In this document: positions 34,847 to 43,894 of the stretch, piece after piece
Layout of the letters: each line of letters starts with the position of its first letter
Numbering within the stretch: position 1 is the first letter of the stretch
Source of the DNA: Sphingobacteriales bacterium 44-15
GTDB lineage: Bacteria; Bacteroidota; Bacteroidia; Chitinophagales; Chitinophagaceae
NCBI GenBank assembly: GCA_001899685.1
Contig: MKWG01000026.1
Span: forward strand, 17,573 to 81,572
DNA: 64,000 bases
Direction: 5' to 3'
Made by a program: the position numbers and the translations under genes
Notes under the pieces: generated by a model
Told to the model about the DNA's origin: nothing
Database searches by the model: none
Seen by the model: only the letters and a program-made list of their open reading frames with translations

Positions 34847-35617
34847 TTATTTTATTCTTGAGATGGCTACAATACCAAGAGATACAAAGCTGGTAATAAT
34901 AGGTATAAGAATATTCAAATTTTGAGACTGAGCCCCTTTACGTTTTACAGGTTCAACGTATACTATATCATTTTGCTTGAGGTCATAATAAGGAGATCTC
35001 ATTATATCGCTGTTGTTAAGGTCGAGGGTAGCTACTTCCACTTTATCAGAAGTCTTCCTGAGTACCTTTATTGTATTTCTTTTGGCAAAAACGGTCAAAT
35101 CTCCTGCCATTCCCAATGCTTCCAGGAGATTCATTCTTTCACCGGCAACCTGCAGTGTAATCGGTCTTGCTACTTCCCCCATTACGGTTACCCTGAAATT
35201 GATCAGTGAAGCACTTACTACAGCATCTTTTAAATACGGCACTACAGCATCCCTTATGGCAATTTTAGCTTCATCTGTAGTTAATCCGGCCACCTTTACA
35301 TCCCCAATCCCCGGAATAGTAACATTCCCTGAAGGAGAAATGGTATATACACTCTGCATCACCTGAGAGTTGGTTCCGGCAGCAACCGCCGCACCCATCA
35401 TATTAAACAACTGGGCTGCTTCAGGGCTGACGCTGCTGATAACGATCTGCATCTGGTCGTTGGCCTGCAATTTCAAAGGACTTTCCGCAGCAATACGAAC
35501 TTCCTGGACCTTGCCCGGATCGCTATTCAAATCCTGAAAATAAGCTAATTGTTTTCCTGTCTTACAGGAGCCTAAGAAAACAGGAACAAAAATAAAAGCC
35601 GAAATTAGTCTGCGCAT
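34847..35617 (-). CDS. Polysaccharide export outer-membrane lipoprotein (Wza-like)
   Basis: The 256-residue protein has a lipoprotein signal (LGSC, Cys18) followed by a polysaccharide-export (Poly_export) domain (SPLKLQANDQMQIVISSVSP) and a SLBB domain (VTVMGEVARPITLQVAGERMNLLEALGMAGDLT). A final hydrophobic segment (ILIPIITSFVSLGIVAIS) may insert in the outer membrane. It forms the export channel together with the Wzc-like protein, whose gene follows after 6 bases. Confidence 0.94.
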   Translation of the reverse strand: MRRLISAFIFVPVFLGSCKTGKQLAYFQDLNSDPGKVQEVRIAAESPLKLQANDQMQIVISSVSPEAAQLFNMMGAAVAAGTNSQVMQSVYTISPSGNVTIPGIGDVKVAGLTTDEAKIAIRDAVVPYLKDAVVSASLINFRVTVMGEVARPITLQVAGERMNLLEALGMAGDLTVFAKRNTIKVLRKTSDKVEVATLDLNNSDIMRSPYYDLKQNDIVYVEPVKRKGAQSQNLNILIPIITSFVSLGIVAISRIK

Positions 35618-35758
35618 GACAAAAATAATATTTAAAAAAATTGGTGAAATCCAACAGGAACTACAACAGTAAATATAATTATAGTTCTGATTGTTGGAGA
35701 ATGATATCTAATTTATATGTACAAATATTCCTGATCATTATAGTATGGACACGCTATA

Positions 35759-36904
35759 TTACCTGCTCTTCAGATAATCAGCCAGGCGTCCCATCTTTAC
35801 ATCCCACGACAAAACCTCTTCAGCATACTTTCTCATATTCTTCTCGCATTCGGTATCCTGCTCTATTTTTTTTAAAAAAGAAACTATCTGCTCAATGTTG
35901 ACCGGCTGCTCCGACGGCTCTACCCTCAAAGCATACGGAAAATCCGGGGGAAAATCATCATCAATTCCTGCATATACGAACGGTATGCCCCTGGCGCAAT
36001 ACTCTCTCGATTTTAAAACTGACAGGTAACGTATATTGGTCCTGTGAATAGCTAATGTGCTGATAGCAAGATCCGTAGCTTCGAGTATATCGTCAAGCTC
36101 CTTCCCGCTCAGGAATCCATGAAAAAAAATATTTTTTAACTCCAGCTTTTCCGCTAATTCTTTTAATTGCGACAATGCGCTTCCTGTACCAACAATATGA
36201 AAATTTATTACATCGTTACCCTTATAGCGGCGCAGCCCTTCCATCAGCCTGTCCAGCCCGTGCCACGGGGAGATCTGGGCAACACAGGTAAGGTTATATT
36301 CCCCGGGGACAGTATTTCTTTTTCTCTTACTGACCGGGGTAGAATCAACCTGGATGCCATTCCCGATAATTAAATAAGGTATTTTATATTTCTTAATATT
36401 GAAATGCTGTTCAAGGATTTCCTGAGTAACGCTAACAATTAAATCAACACTTCTTAATATAGGAGCATAAAACAGGCAGAGGCTTATATAATAAAGATAG
36501 CTTTTTCGCAACAATGCTTCCTGGAAACTGTTAGACAGCAGTTCTAATATTACTTTCTTTTTTGATTGCTTCAGAAGGCGCCACATCCAGAAAGAAGGCA
36601 CACATTCCCTAAGCATAATCACCTCCTCCTGGTCGCCATCCAACAACACCTGTTCGTAGCTTCTTCTTAAAGATTTAACTGCACTCAGTTTGTCCAGGAA
36701 AGACTTGTAAGGCGGAACTTTTGTAGAGATGATGTCTACAAAATCTTCTTTAAAATCTTCCCGACTCCCCTTGCCTAATAAGACCAGCCTGGCATCAATA
36801 TTATTGTTTCTTAACGCCTGCACCTGATAAAGCACCTTTTTTGATATCCCGTTTTTGGGATTACCAAAATACATCGTAACTAACTTTAATTTCAATACTG
36901 ACAT
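35759..36904 (-). CDS. Family-4 glycosyltransferase (first gene of leftward polysaccharide operon)
   Basis: The 381-residue protein has the GT-B fold with a N-terminal start KLVTMYFGNPKNGISKKVLYQ, LIIGNGIQV, CVAQISPWHGLDRLMEGLRRY and FHIVGTGSALSQL. The usual EX7E part is altered (LKSREYCARGIPFVYAG), but keeps the E residue before the glycine. It probably transfers a sugar in repeat-unit assembly. It precedes the export lipoprotein gene by about 140 bases and is divergent from the sugar gene set at 37385. Confidence 0.85.
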   Translation of the reverse strand: MSVLKLKLVTMYFGNPKNGISKKVLYQVQALRNNNIDARLVLLGKGSREDFKEDFVDIISTKVPPYKSFLDKLSAVKSLRRSYEQVLLDGDQEEVIMLRECVPSFWMWRLLKQSKKKVILELLSNSFQEALLRKSYLYYISLCLFYAPILRSVDLIVSVTQEILEQHFNIKKYKIPYLIIGNGIQVDSTPVSKRKRNTVPGEYNLTCVAQISPWHGLDRLMEGLRRYKGNDVINFHIVGTGSALSQLKELAEKLELKNIFFHGFLSGKELDDILEATDLAISTLAIHRTNIRYLSVLKSREYCARGIPFVYAGIDDDFPPDFPYALRVEPSEQPVNIEQIVSFLKKIEQDTECEKNMRKYAEEVLSWDVKMGRLADYLKSR

Positions 36905-37384
36905 TAAGAAAAATTAATATTTAATTACCGCTTTCTGCTTAATTACAACAGATTGTCGCCGGCAGAAATCAATATAACCAAAAGGAAATTGGAAAGAGAT
37001 GAAAAACGAATTACCCGGAAAGGGACTTCATACTCATTTAGGAGTCTGGAGTCGCACAAAGATAATCCTATCTTTCAATTGTGCATATTATGTACTTGAT
37101 AATTTGCTAAACGTCAATCAAATATTAGCAATTTCCCATATCGTCCCCCTGCAACATGCCAATATTTTCTTATTCGGCAGACAACAACTACTTTAATTAA
37201 TTTATATAATTAATTTGCCGTTGAAAAATCTTCAATACTTTATACTAAAAGTAACAATCATGCATTATGTACTCTTACAGTACCAGGCTTTATGCCAGCG
37301 GAATGCTCTACAACCCAAAAATGGTCCTGTGAGAAATATAATTTTATCCCCTTATATATATTATAAAAATTCATTAACCAAAAT
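36905..37384. other. Divergent regulatory region between the two polysaccharide operons
   Basis: These 480 bases are AT-rich and contain no believable gene. They hold a -7 box for the leftward operon (37057-37064), a 7-bp palindrome around it (37058-37075) and an AT-rich TTAATTAATTTATATAATTA stretch (37193-37212) that ends in TTAATTTG. The long untranslated regions on both sides suggest regulated expression. Confidence 0.5.
37057..37075 (-). promoter_or_regulatory. Promoter box and palindrome before the leftward polysaccharide operon
   Basis: TATCTTTG on the reverse strand (37057-37064) matches TAnnTTTG. It is part of the perfect palindrome AAAGATA-ATCC-TATCTTT (37058-37075), a plausible operator or bidirectional promoter element. 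Confidence 0.35.
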
Positions 37385-38551
37385 ATGCATAATACCAAAC
37401 TCTTCCGTATCTCTACCGTTCCTACCAGCTTAAATGTATTACTTAAAGGGCAATTGGCATTTTTACAAAAACATTTCGAGTTAACCGCAGTTTCCAGTGC
37501 CGGCGCCGGTCTCGAAGAAGTAAGAGAAAGAGAAAAAGTAAAAACCCATGCCATTGCAATGAAACGAAATATTTCCCCGTTGAATGATGTAATGTCTTTA
37601 CTCAAACTCTATTTTTATTTCAGGCGGGAAAAGCCGCTAATCGTACATTCCATTACACCTAAAGCAGGGTTACTGTCAATGATAGCGGCAAAAATGGCAG
37701 GAGTGCCTATCCGTATGCATACCTATACAGGATTGATTTTTCCGAGTAAAACCGGGCTGATGCAGAGAATGATGATAACAGTAGATAAGCTGCTTTGTGC
37801 CTGTGCAACAGATGTATATCCTGAAGGGAAAGGCGTAAAAAAAGATTTAGAATCTTATGGTATTACGCAAAAGCCTTTGAAAATTCTGGCAAACGGGAAT
37901 GTAAATGGTATAGACCTTGATCATTATTCCTTGCAGGCGCTTTCTTTAGATCAGGTAAAAAAATTAAGACAGGACCTTGAAATCGCGGATAATGATTTCG
38001 TCTTTGTCTTTGTAGGACGTTTAGTAAAAGATAAAGGTATCAATGAACTGGTACAGGCTTTTGGTGAATTGGGCCTTGGTAATGTGAAATTACTGCTGGT
38101 AGGGCCATTTGAAAGTAAGCTGGATCCGCTTCGTACCGATACTTTAAAAAATATAAAAGAGCATCCAGATATCATTTCCGTAGGTCTCCAAAAAGATGTT
38201 CGTCCTTATTTCGCTATATCGGATGCCCTGGCTTTTCCAAGTTATCGGGAAGGCTTTCCCAATGTGGTGATGCAGGCCGGTGCGATGGAGCTGCCCGCTA
38301 TTGTTACCAATATCAATGGATGCAATGAGATCATACAGGAAGGAGTGAACGGCACCGTTATTCCGTCCAAAAATGTGGAAGCATTGAAAATTGCTATGCG
38401 CCGGATAGTTACCGACGAAGTATACCGGCTTTTTTTAAAAAAGAACGCCCGCCCAATGATCGCCTCCCGTTACCAACAAAAGCCGGTATGGGAGGCACTA
38501 TTAGAGGAATACAGGCAACTAATGCAGAGAAAAGCAGGTATGGCCAACTAA
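37385..38551 (+). CDS. Family-4 glycosyltransferase (first gene of rightward polysaccharide operon)
   Basis: The 388-residue GT4 enzyme starts MHNTKLFRISTVPTSLNVLLKGQL, like the Bacteroidota transferases that act next to a PglC-type initiator. It has VHSITPKAGLLSMIAAKMAGVPIRMHT, a GNGNVNGID-like segment (LANGNVNGIDL), FVFVGRLVKDKGINELVQAF and the donor motif SYREGFPNVVMQAGAMELPAI. The sugar transferase gene follows after 20 bases, so this enzyme may add the second sugar to the initiating lipid-linked sugar. Confidence 0.92.
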   Translation: MHNTKLFRISTVPTSLNVLLKGQLAFLQKHFELTAVSSAGAGLEEVREREKVKTHAIAMKRNISPLNDVMSLLKLYFYFRREKPLIVHSITPKAGLLSMIAAKMAGVPIRMHTYTGLIFPSKTGLMQRMMITVDKLLCACATDVYPEGKGVKKDLESYGITQKPLKILANGNVNGIDLDHYSLQALSLDQVKKLRQDLEIADNDFVFVFVGRLVKDKGINELVQAFGELGLGNVKLLLVGPFESKLDPLRTDTLKNIKEHPDIISVGLQKDVRPYFAISDALAFPSYREGFPNVVMQAGAMELPAIVTNINGCNEIIQEGVNGTVIPSKNVEALKIAMRRIVTDEVYRLFLKKNARPMIASRYQQKPVWEALLEEYRQLMQRKAGMAN

Positions 38552-38571
38552 TACTATATTTATATCCGATC

Positions 38572-39177
38572 ATGTACGTTTCTTTTTTTAAAAGATTTCT
38601 GGATATCTTAATCGCAGGTATAGCTTTTATACTCGCCTTCCCTATATTTTTAATTATTGTGATCCTTCTCTTTTTTGTGAACGGGGGAACACCGTTTTTT
38701 TTCCAAAAAAGACCGGGTAAAAAAGAGAAAATATTTAAAGTGATCAAGTTTAAAACAATGAACGACAAAAAAGATAAGGAAGGAAAGCTTTTACCTGATG
38801 GAAAACGTATGACCAAAACCGGGAAATTTATAAGAAAAACATCTTTAGATGAAATACCTCAACTGCTTAATGTAATAAAAGGAGATATGAGCCTTGTGGG
38901 ACCACGCCCCCTGCTGGTATCTTATCTCCCCTTATATAATGATTTTCAGAAAAGACGGCACGAGGTAAAACCCGGTATTACAGGCTGGGCCCAGGTAAAC
39001 GGGCGCAACAGCATTAGCTGGGAAAGGAAATTTGAGCTGGATATATGGTATGTGGATCATTGTTCCTTTGCCCTGGATTGCCGGATCATCTGGATGACAA
39101 TAAAAAAAGTATTTAAAAGCGAGGGCGTCAATGCGGAGGAAAATATTCCCATGCGTCCTTTTAAAGGTGGGATTTAA
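38572..39177 (+). CDS. Undecaprenyl-phosphate sugar-1-phosphate transferase (PglC/WbaP type)
   Basis: The 201-residue protein has one N-terminal re-entrant or transmembrane helix (about 8-34) and the bacterial sugar-transferase domain with FQKRPGKKEKIFKVIKFKTM, TSLDEIPQLLNVIKGDMSLVGPRPL and HEVKPGITGWAQVNGRN. It starts the repeat unit by moving a sugar-1-phosphate to the lipid carrier. A reading from 38488 would overlap the previous gene and precede the helix with unrelated residues, so the ATG at 38572 is used. Confidence 0.95.
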   Translation: MYVSFFKRFLDILIAGIAFILAFPIFLIIVILLFFVNGGTPFFFQKRPGKKEKIFKVIKFKTMNDKKDKEGKLLPDGKRMTKTGKFIRKTSLDEIPQLLNVIKGDMSLVGPRPLLVSYLPLYNDFQKRRHEVKPGITGWAQVNGRNSISWERKFELDIWYVDHCSFALDCRIIWMTIKKVFKSEGVNAEENIPMRPFKGGI

Positions 39178-39207
39178 AAAAGACATTTGTAAAAAATATT
39201 CATTTCA

Positions 39208-40281
39208 ATGAAGAAAATTTTAATAACCGGCGTAGGCGGTCCCACACCAAGATCATTTGTGAGGGCAGTCAAATGGTTCGGTGGCGCTTATAAAGAACAG
39301 TTCGAGTTTATCGGAACAGATTCCAACCCTCTTGCATACGGGTTGTATGATAAAGATCTGTTTGCTGCTTCATTTGTGGTACCGAGAGCCGACAGTCCCC
39401 AATACTGGAAAAGCATAAATGAGATCATTGACAATCATAAAATAGACGCCGCTATCATTTTGCCGGAAGTGGAAGTATTGGAATGGTCGAAAAACCATCA
39501 CCATATAACCAGGCCTGTAAAGTTACATCTTCCTGATCCCCTTCTGGCACAGCAGCTCGTTAACAAACATCTTTTACATAGTATATTAAAGGATACTGAG
39601 TTTGTACCGTTGTTCACCAAATTAGACCCTCACGATTATTCATTTGCCGATATAAAAAATAAGCTCGGCGACAGTTTCTGGGTAAGGAGCACTGAAGGCT
39701 CAAGCGGATTAGGGTCTTTAAAGATCCAGAATGAAAAAATGTTAGCCCAATGGGTCGCCTTAAATCCCGGCGTTACGGAATTTATTGCCACAGAGTACCT
39801 GCCCGGAAGAAATATGGCCTGTAAGCTATTGTATTATGAAGGGAAACTGCTTGGATCGGCATGTGCCGAAAGAGTGAATTATATTATGGCAAAAGTGGCG
39901 CCGTCAGGAATAACCGGGAATACTTCCTTCGGAAGGCTGCTGAACGAGCCGGGGCTGGTAGACATTTCCATAAACACTCTGCGTACTATCAGCAAGCAGC
40001 TAAACACTCCTTTAAACGGTATATTTACCACAGACTTCAAGGAAGATAGCAACGGCAATGGTAAAATAACAGAAATAAACATCAGGCATGTCGCCTTCAC
40101 TTCATCGCTGGCAGCGGGAGGCGCAAATCTTCCGTTGCGAACCTTGCAGGCTATGTTTTTTGACCTTCCTGAAAATAATCAAACCATTCACTACACTTTT
40201 CCTGAAAATTATATCTTTCTGCGGGATGTAGACGCATACCCTATACTTATGAAGGAAAGTGACTTATTAAAAAACGCCTGA
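39208..40281 (+). CDS. ATP-grasp enzyme of the carbamoyl-phosphate-synthase-like type
   Basis: The 357-residue protein has an N-terminal nucleotide-binding fold (ILITGVGGPTPRSFVRAVKW, IGTDSNPLAYGLYDKD) and an ATP-grasp domain with FWVRSTEGSSGLGSLKI, FIATEYLPGRNMACKLLYYEG and a metal-site strand KITEINIRHVAF. Such enzymes ligate a carboxylate to an amine or other nucleophile. Its position between the initiating sugar transferase and the aminotransferase suggests it decorates an amino sugar, for instance with an amino acid, but this is inferred. It is separated from the aminotransferase by 3 bases. Confidence 0.8.
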   Translation: MKKILITGVGGPTPRSFVRAVKWFGGAYKEQFEFIGTDSNPLAYGLYDKDLFAASFVVPRADSPQYWKSINEIIDNHKIDAAIILPEVEVLEWSKNHHHITRPVKLHLPDPLLAQQLVNKHLLHSILKDTEFVPLFTKLDPHDYSFADIKNKLGDSFWVRSTEGSSGLGSLKIQNEKMLAQWVALNPGVTEFIATEYLPGRNMACKLLYYEGKLLGSACAERVNYIMAKVAPSGITGNTSFGRLLNEPGLVDISINTLRTISKQLNTPLNGIFTTDFKEDSNGNGKITEINIRHVAFTSSLAAGGANLPLRTLQAMFFDLPENNQTIHYTFPENYIFLRDVDAYPILMKESDLLKNA

Positions 40282-40284
40282 ACC

Positions 40285-41421
40285 ATGCAATCAAAAATAT
40301 GGCTCTCTTCGCCGCATATGGGCGGCAACGAAAGGAAATACGTCAATGAAGCTTTCGATACCAACTGGGTAGCGCCGCTTGGACCCAATGTCAATGGCTT
40401 TGAGCAGGATATTGCCCGGTTCCTGGAAGGAAATCACGGGCAGGAAGTTCATGTAGCCGCACTGAGCTCCGGCACTGCAGCTATACACCTGGGATTGATA
40501 TTGCTGGATGTAAAAGCAGGCGACGAAGTGATCTGTCAGAGCATGACGTTTTCGGCCTCTGCAAATCCTATCCTGTACCAGGGGGCTACTCCTGTATTCG
40601 TAGACAGTGAGCCGGATACCTGGAACATGTCGCCGGAGTTTCTCGAAGCTGCCATTAAAGACAGGATTGCAAAAGGCAAAAAGCCTAAAGCCATTATTCC
40701 TGTTCATCTTTACGGTATGCCTGCAAAAATCAGGAAGATCATCACTATTGCGCAACAATATGATATCCCTGTTCTGGAGGATGCGGCTGAAGCATTGGGC
40801 AGCCATATCAACAGACAATATTGCGGTACTTTTTGTGAAATTGCCGCATTGTCTTTTAATGGCAACAAGATCATTACTACCTCCGGTGGAGGAGCATTGG
40901 TGGCAAAAAATGCAGCAATAGCAGAAAAAGCCCGTTTCCTTTCTACACAGGCAAGAGACGCAGCGCCCCATTACCAGCATTCCCATATCGGCTATAATTA
41001 CCGGATGAGCAATATATGCGCAGGTATCGGCCGTGGCCAGATGGAAGTGCTGCAGGAACGGGTACAGCAAAGAAGAGCTAATTATGACTGGTATACTAAT
41101 GTATTAAGCGAAACAGAAGGCATTAAGTTTCTTCCTGAGCCGGAGGGCTATTATTCAAACCGCTGGCTCACCACAGTACTGGTCAAACATTCTTCCAGAA
41201 CAAGAGAGGACCTGAGAACAGCGCTTGATGCAGAAAATATTGAAGCAAGGCCATTATGGAAACCCATGCATTGCCAGCCCATATTTAAAGATGCGCCTTT
41301 CTATGGCGACGGAACGTCCGAAATATTGTTCCGGGACGGGCTTTGCTTACCCTCAGGATCCAACCTTACCGGGGAAGAAAAGGACAGGGTTTTGAAGCAG
41401 ATCAAAAAGGCGCTTCAATAG
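40285..41421 (+). CDS. DegT/DnrJ/EryC1/StrS-family PLP aminotransferase (PglE-like)
   Basis: The 378-residue protein begins with IWLSSPHMGGNERKYVNEAFDTNW, common to aminotransferases of UDP-4-keto sugars such as PglE. ALSSGTAAIHLGLILL, LEDAAEALGSH and the PLP lysine in SFNGNKIITTSGGGAL are seen. It likely makes a 4-amino sugar nucleotide for the first sugar of the repeat unit. The acetyltransferase (PglD) that often accompanies it is not adjacent. It is the last gene of the rightward operon. Confidence 0.94.
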   Translation: MQSKIWLSSPHMGGNERKYVNEAFDTNWVAPLGPNVNGFEQDIARFLEGNHGQEVHVAALSSGTAAIHLGLILLDVKAGDEVICQSMTFSASANPILYQGATPVFVDSEPDTWNMSPEFLEAAIKDRIAKGKKPKAIIPVHLYGMPAKIRKIITIAQQYDIPVLEDAAEALGSHINRQYCGTFCEIAALSFNGNKIITTSGGGALVAKNAAIAEKARFLSTQARDAAPHYQHSHIGYNYRMSNICAGIGRGQMEVLQERVQQRRANYDWYTNVLSETEGIKFLPEPEGYYSNRWLTTVLVKHSSRTREDLRTALDAENIEARPLWKPMHCQPIFKDAPFYGDGTSEILFRDGLCLPSGSNLTGEEKDRVLKQIKKALQ

Positions 41422-41454
41422 TAAACCCTGTCGTTTTATAAAGTATTGCTGATA

Positions 41455-42057
41455 TTATAGTGTTTTGATCTTTATATTGCGCCAGCTCACTTTAATGCCG
41501 CCGCCATCATGGATCTGCAGGGCTATAAACCCATCGCCCTGTCCTATCTTTTCGTCCTTCAATGTGATCATCTCATGACCATTCAGCCAGGTAGTCACCT
41601 CATCTCCCACTACCCTGATACGGTAGGTATTCCATTCTCCAAACTTCAGGTACTTGTCTTTTTCCGGTGCGGGCTGTATCAGCCAGCCACGTCCGTAAGA
41701 TTCGTATATGCCACCGGTATTATGTCCCGGAGGAGCTACCTCTGCCTGCCAGCCGCTTATCTTCACGCCTTCGATGGAGGAACGGAAAAACACGCCGCTG
41801 TTACCATTGGCCGACTGCTTGAATTGCAGCGTCAGATCAAAATTTTTATAATTCTTATCTGTAGAAAGATAACCGTACGCTTTATCCGGCCCGCTTTCAC
41901 ACACCAGCAGGCCATTGTCAACGTACCATTTCTCCGTGCCATGTATCGTCCAGCCGCTAAGGTCTTTGCCGTTAAATATTGAAACTGCCTTTTGGGCGAA
42001 CGAGCTGTTTGTCGTTAGTAAAAATGCCGCAACAAAAAAAACCAGTATTTTGTTCAT
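41455..42057 (-). CDS. Secreted DUF1080 (3-keto-disaccharide hydrolase) protein
   Basis: The 200-residue protein starts MNKILVFFVAAFLLTTNSSFAQ, a classic signal peptide, and then has one DUF1080 jelly-roll domain: SIFNGKDLSGWTIHG, WYVDNGLLVCES, GVFFRSSIEG, ISGWQAEVAPPGHNTGGIYE, WNTYRIRVVGDEVTTWLNG and GFIALQIHDGGG. It is a single-domain relative of the protein at 823-2040. A start at 42108 would put a second hydrophobic stretch before the signal peptide and is rejected. It is convergent with the aminotransferase gene. Confidence 0.88.
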   Translation of the reverse strand: MNKILVFFVAAFLLTTNSSFAQKAVSIFNGKDLSGWTIHGTEKWYVDNGLLVCESGPDKAYGYLSTDKNYKNFDLTLQFKQSANGNSGVFFRSSIEGVKISGWQAEVAPPGHNTGGIYESYGRGWLIQPAPEKDKYLKFGEWNTYRIRVVGDEVTTWLNGHEMITLKDEKIGQGDGFIALQIHDGGGIKVSWRNIKIKTL

Positions 42058-42111
42058 ATTAATGTATGTATGTGTTAAAATAAATAAATCAAGAATAAAA
42101 TCTATCATGCT

Positions 42112-43737
42112 TTATACCAGCATTGTAACAGGATTTTCCAGGTATTGTTTAAATGTTTGAAGAAATGCCGATCCTACTGCGCCGTCAACGCTTCTGTGAT
42201 CACAGCTTAACGTGATCTTCATTATGTTGGTAACCCCAAAGCCATCCCCTTTTTTAACCACCGTTTCTTTAATGCGCCCCACAGCCATAATAGCACTGTC
42301 GGGCGGGTTGATGATAGCGGTAAATTCATCAATATCCATCATCCCGAGATTGGAGATAGTGAAGGTGTTACCGGTAAATTCATTAGGCTGCAGCTTTTTA
42401 TTGCGGGCCTTTCCGCTCAGCTCTTTGCTTTCAGCAGCAATCTGGCTTAATGATTTCTGATCGGCGAAGCGAACAACAGGCACGATCAATCCGTCTTCAA
42501 TTGCCACGGCAATACCGATATGTATATGATGCCACTGGCGGATGGTGTCATTCATCCAGCTGCTGTTGACTGCAGGATGCTTGCGCAGCGCCATAGCGGC
42601 TGCTTTCACTACCATATCATTGAAGCTGATCTTTACAGGGCTTATCTCGTTCATCTGTGCTCTTGCAGCCATGGCATTATCCATATTGATCTCCATGGTG
42701 AGATAAAAATGAGGGGCGCTGAATTTGCTTTCGCTCAACCGGCGGGCAATCGCCTTCCGCATCTGGCTCAGGCTGATATCAGAATATCCTTCCGTACCCG
42801 GCACTGCAGTAAATGCAGGAACTCCTGCAGCCGCGGCAGGAGCAGCAGAAGTTTTGGCTGCTGACGGAACAAAATTGTCAATATCTTTCTTAATGATCCT
42901 TCCACCGTCTCCTGATCCCTGCACCTGCTTGAGGTCAACGCCTTTTTCCTGCGCTATTTTTTTAGCCAAAGGAGATGCCTTGATACGCCCGTTTTCAGAA
43001 GAAGACAAAGCCACAGGAGCTTCCTGTTGTGGTGCAGCAATGGCAGCAGCTTCAGTTTTTCCCGCCACAGGCGCCGTGGAAGAAGACGCTCCTCCCGGGC
43101 TCTTCAGAGAAGCGACCAACCCGCTTACATCAGTACCTTCTTTTCCTATGATAGCTATTACATCATTCACCTTGGCCGTGCCGCCATCCGGAACGCCGAC
43201 ATACAACAACGTCCCTTCCGTATACCCCACTACTTCCATAGTGGCCTTATCCGTTTCCACGTCCGCCAGATTATCGTCGCTTTTTACTTTATCACCCACT
43301 TTTTTATTCCATGCCACTATTTTCCCTTCACTCATTGTATCGCTGAGCAAGGGCATCCGTATCACAGTTACTCCAAGTTGCTCCGGCGTTACTGAAGGAG
43401 CGGCTTCTTTAGCCGGTTCAGCTTTAGGAGCAGCTTCAGCTTTAGGAGCTTCCGTTGCAGGAGCAGCATTGCCACCGAGCACCGATTTGTAGTCTTCTCC
43501 TTCCTTTCCGATTACAGCAATAACATCATCCACTTTTGCACTTTTCCCTTTTTCAACACCAATATATAATAAAGTACCTTCATTATAGCTGTCCAGTTCC
43601 ATAGTGGCCTTATCCGTTTCTACCTCTGCCAATAAATCACCAGATTTCACCTTGTCGCCCACTTTTTTATGCCATTCTACAATCACTCCCTCGGTCATAG
43701 TATCACTCATCCTGGGCATTTTAATAACTTCAGCCAT
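42112..43737 (-). CDS. Dihydrolipoyl acetyltransferase, E2 of pyruvate dehydrogenase
   Basis: The 541-residue protein has two lipoyl domains (each with ETDKATME, lipoylated Lys) starting at MAEVIKMPRMSDTMTEG and at VIRMPLLSDTMSEG. Ala/Pro-rich linkers, a peripheral-subunit binding domain (IKASPLAKKIAQEKGVDLKQVQGSGDGGRI) and the catalytic domain ending in SCDHRSVDGAVGS follow. It passes the acetyl group to CoA in the pyruvate dehydrogenase complex. A frame from 43815 adds 26 residues before the typical start and is rejected. E1 and E3 genes are not adjacent. Confidence 0.95.
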   Translation of the reverse strand: MAEVIKMPRMSDTMTEGVIVEWHKKVGDKVKSGDLLAEVETDKATMELDSYNEGTLLYIGVEKGKSAKVDDVIAVIGKEGEDYKSVLGGNAAPATEAPKAEAAPKAEPAKEAAPSVTPEQLGVTVIRMPLLSDTMSEGKIVAWNKKVGDKVKSDDNLADVETDKATMEVVGYTEGTLLYVGVPDGGTAKVNDVIAIIGKEGTDVSGLVASLKSPGGASSSTAPVAGKTEAAAIAAPQQEAPVALSSSENGRIKASPLAKKIAQEKGVDLKQVQGSGDGGRIIKKDIDNFVPSAAKTSAAPAAAAGVPAFTAVPGTEGYSDISLSQMRKAIARRLSESKFSAPHFYLTMEINMDNAMAARAQMNEISPVKISFNDMVVKAAAMALRKHPAVNSSWMNDTIRQWHHIHIGIAVAIEDGLIVPVVRFADQKSLSQIAAESKELSGKARNKKLQPNEFTGNTFTISNLGMMDIDEFTAIINPPDSAIMAVGRIKETVVKKGDGFGVTNIMKITLSCDHRSVDGAVGSAFLQTFKQYLENPVTMLV

Positions 43738-43894
43738 AATATATATGAAATTTAAGTTTAAGATGTAGTTTGGAAGGTCGAAATTAAGGCAAAAACAGTA
43801 AATGGAACGGAGCACGATAAACTTTTCTACCCCGAAAGGTACAGCGGCATTACAGCTGTACGCATCAAAGCTTTTCTTCCGGATAAATGGCAGG

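Noticed and set aside
40291-41070. Long open frame (259 codons) on the minus strand within the aminotransferase gene
   Set aside because: It is antisense to a strongly conserved PLP aminotransferase, and its translation looks like a shadow with no family features.
42725-43492. 255-codon plus-strand frame opposite the E2 gene
   Set aside because: It arises from the Ala/Pro-rich linkers of E2 read backwards and is low-complexity.
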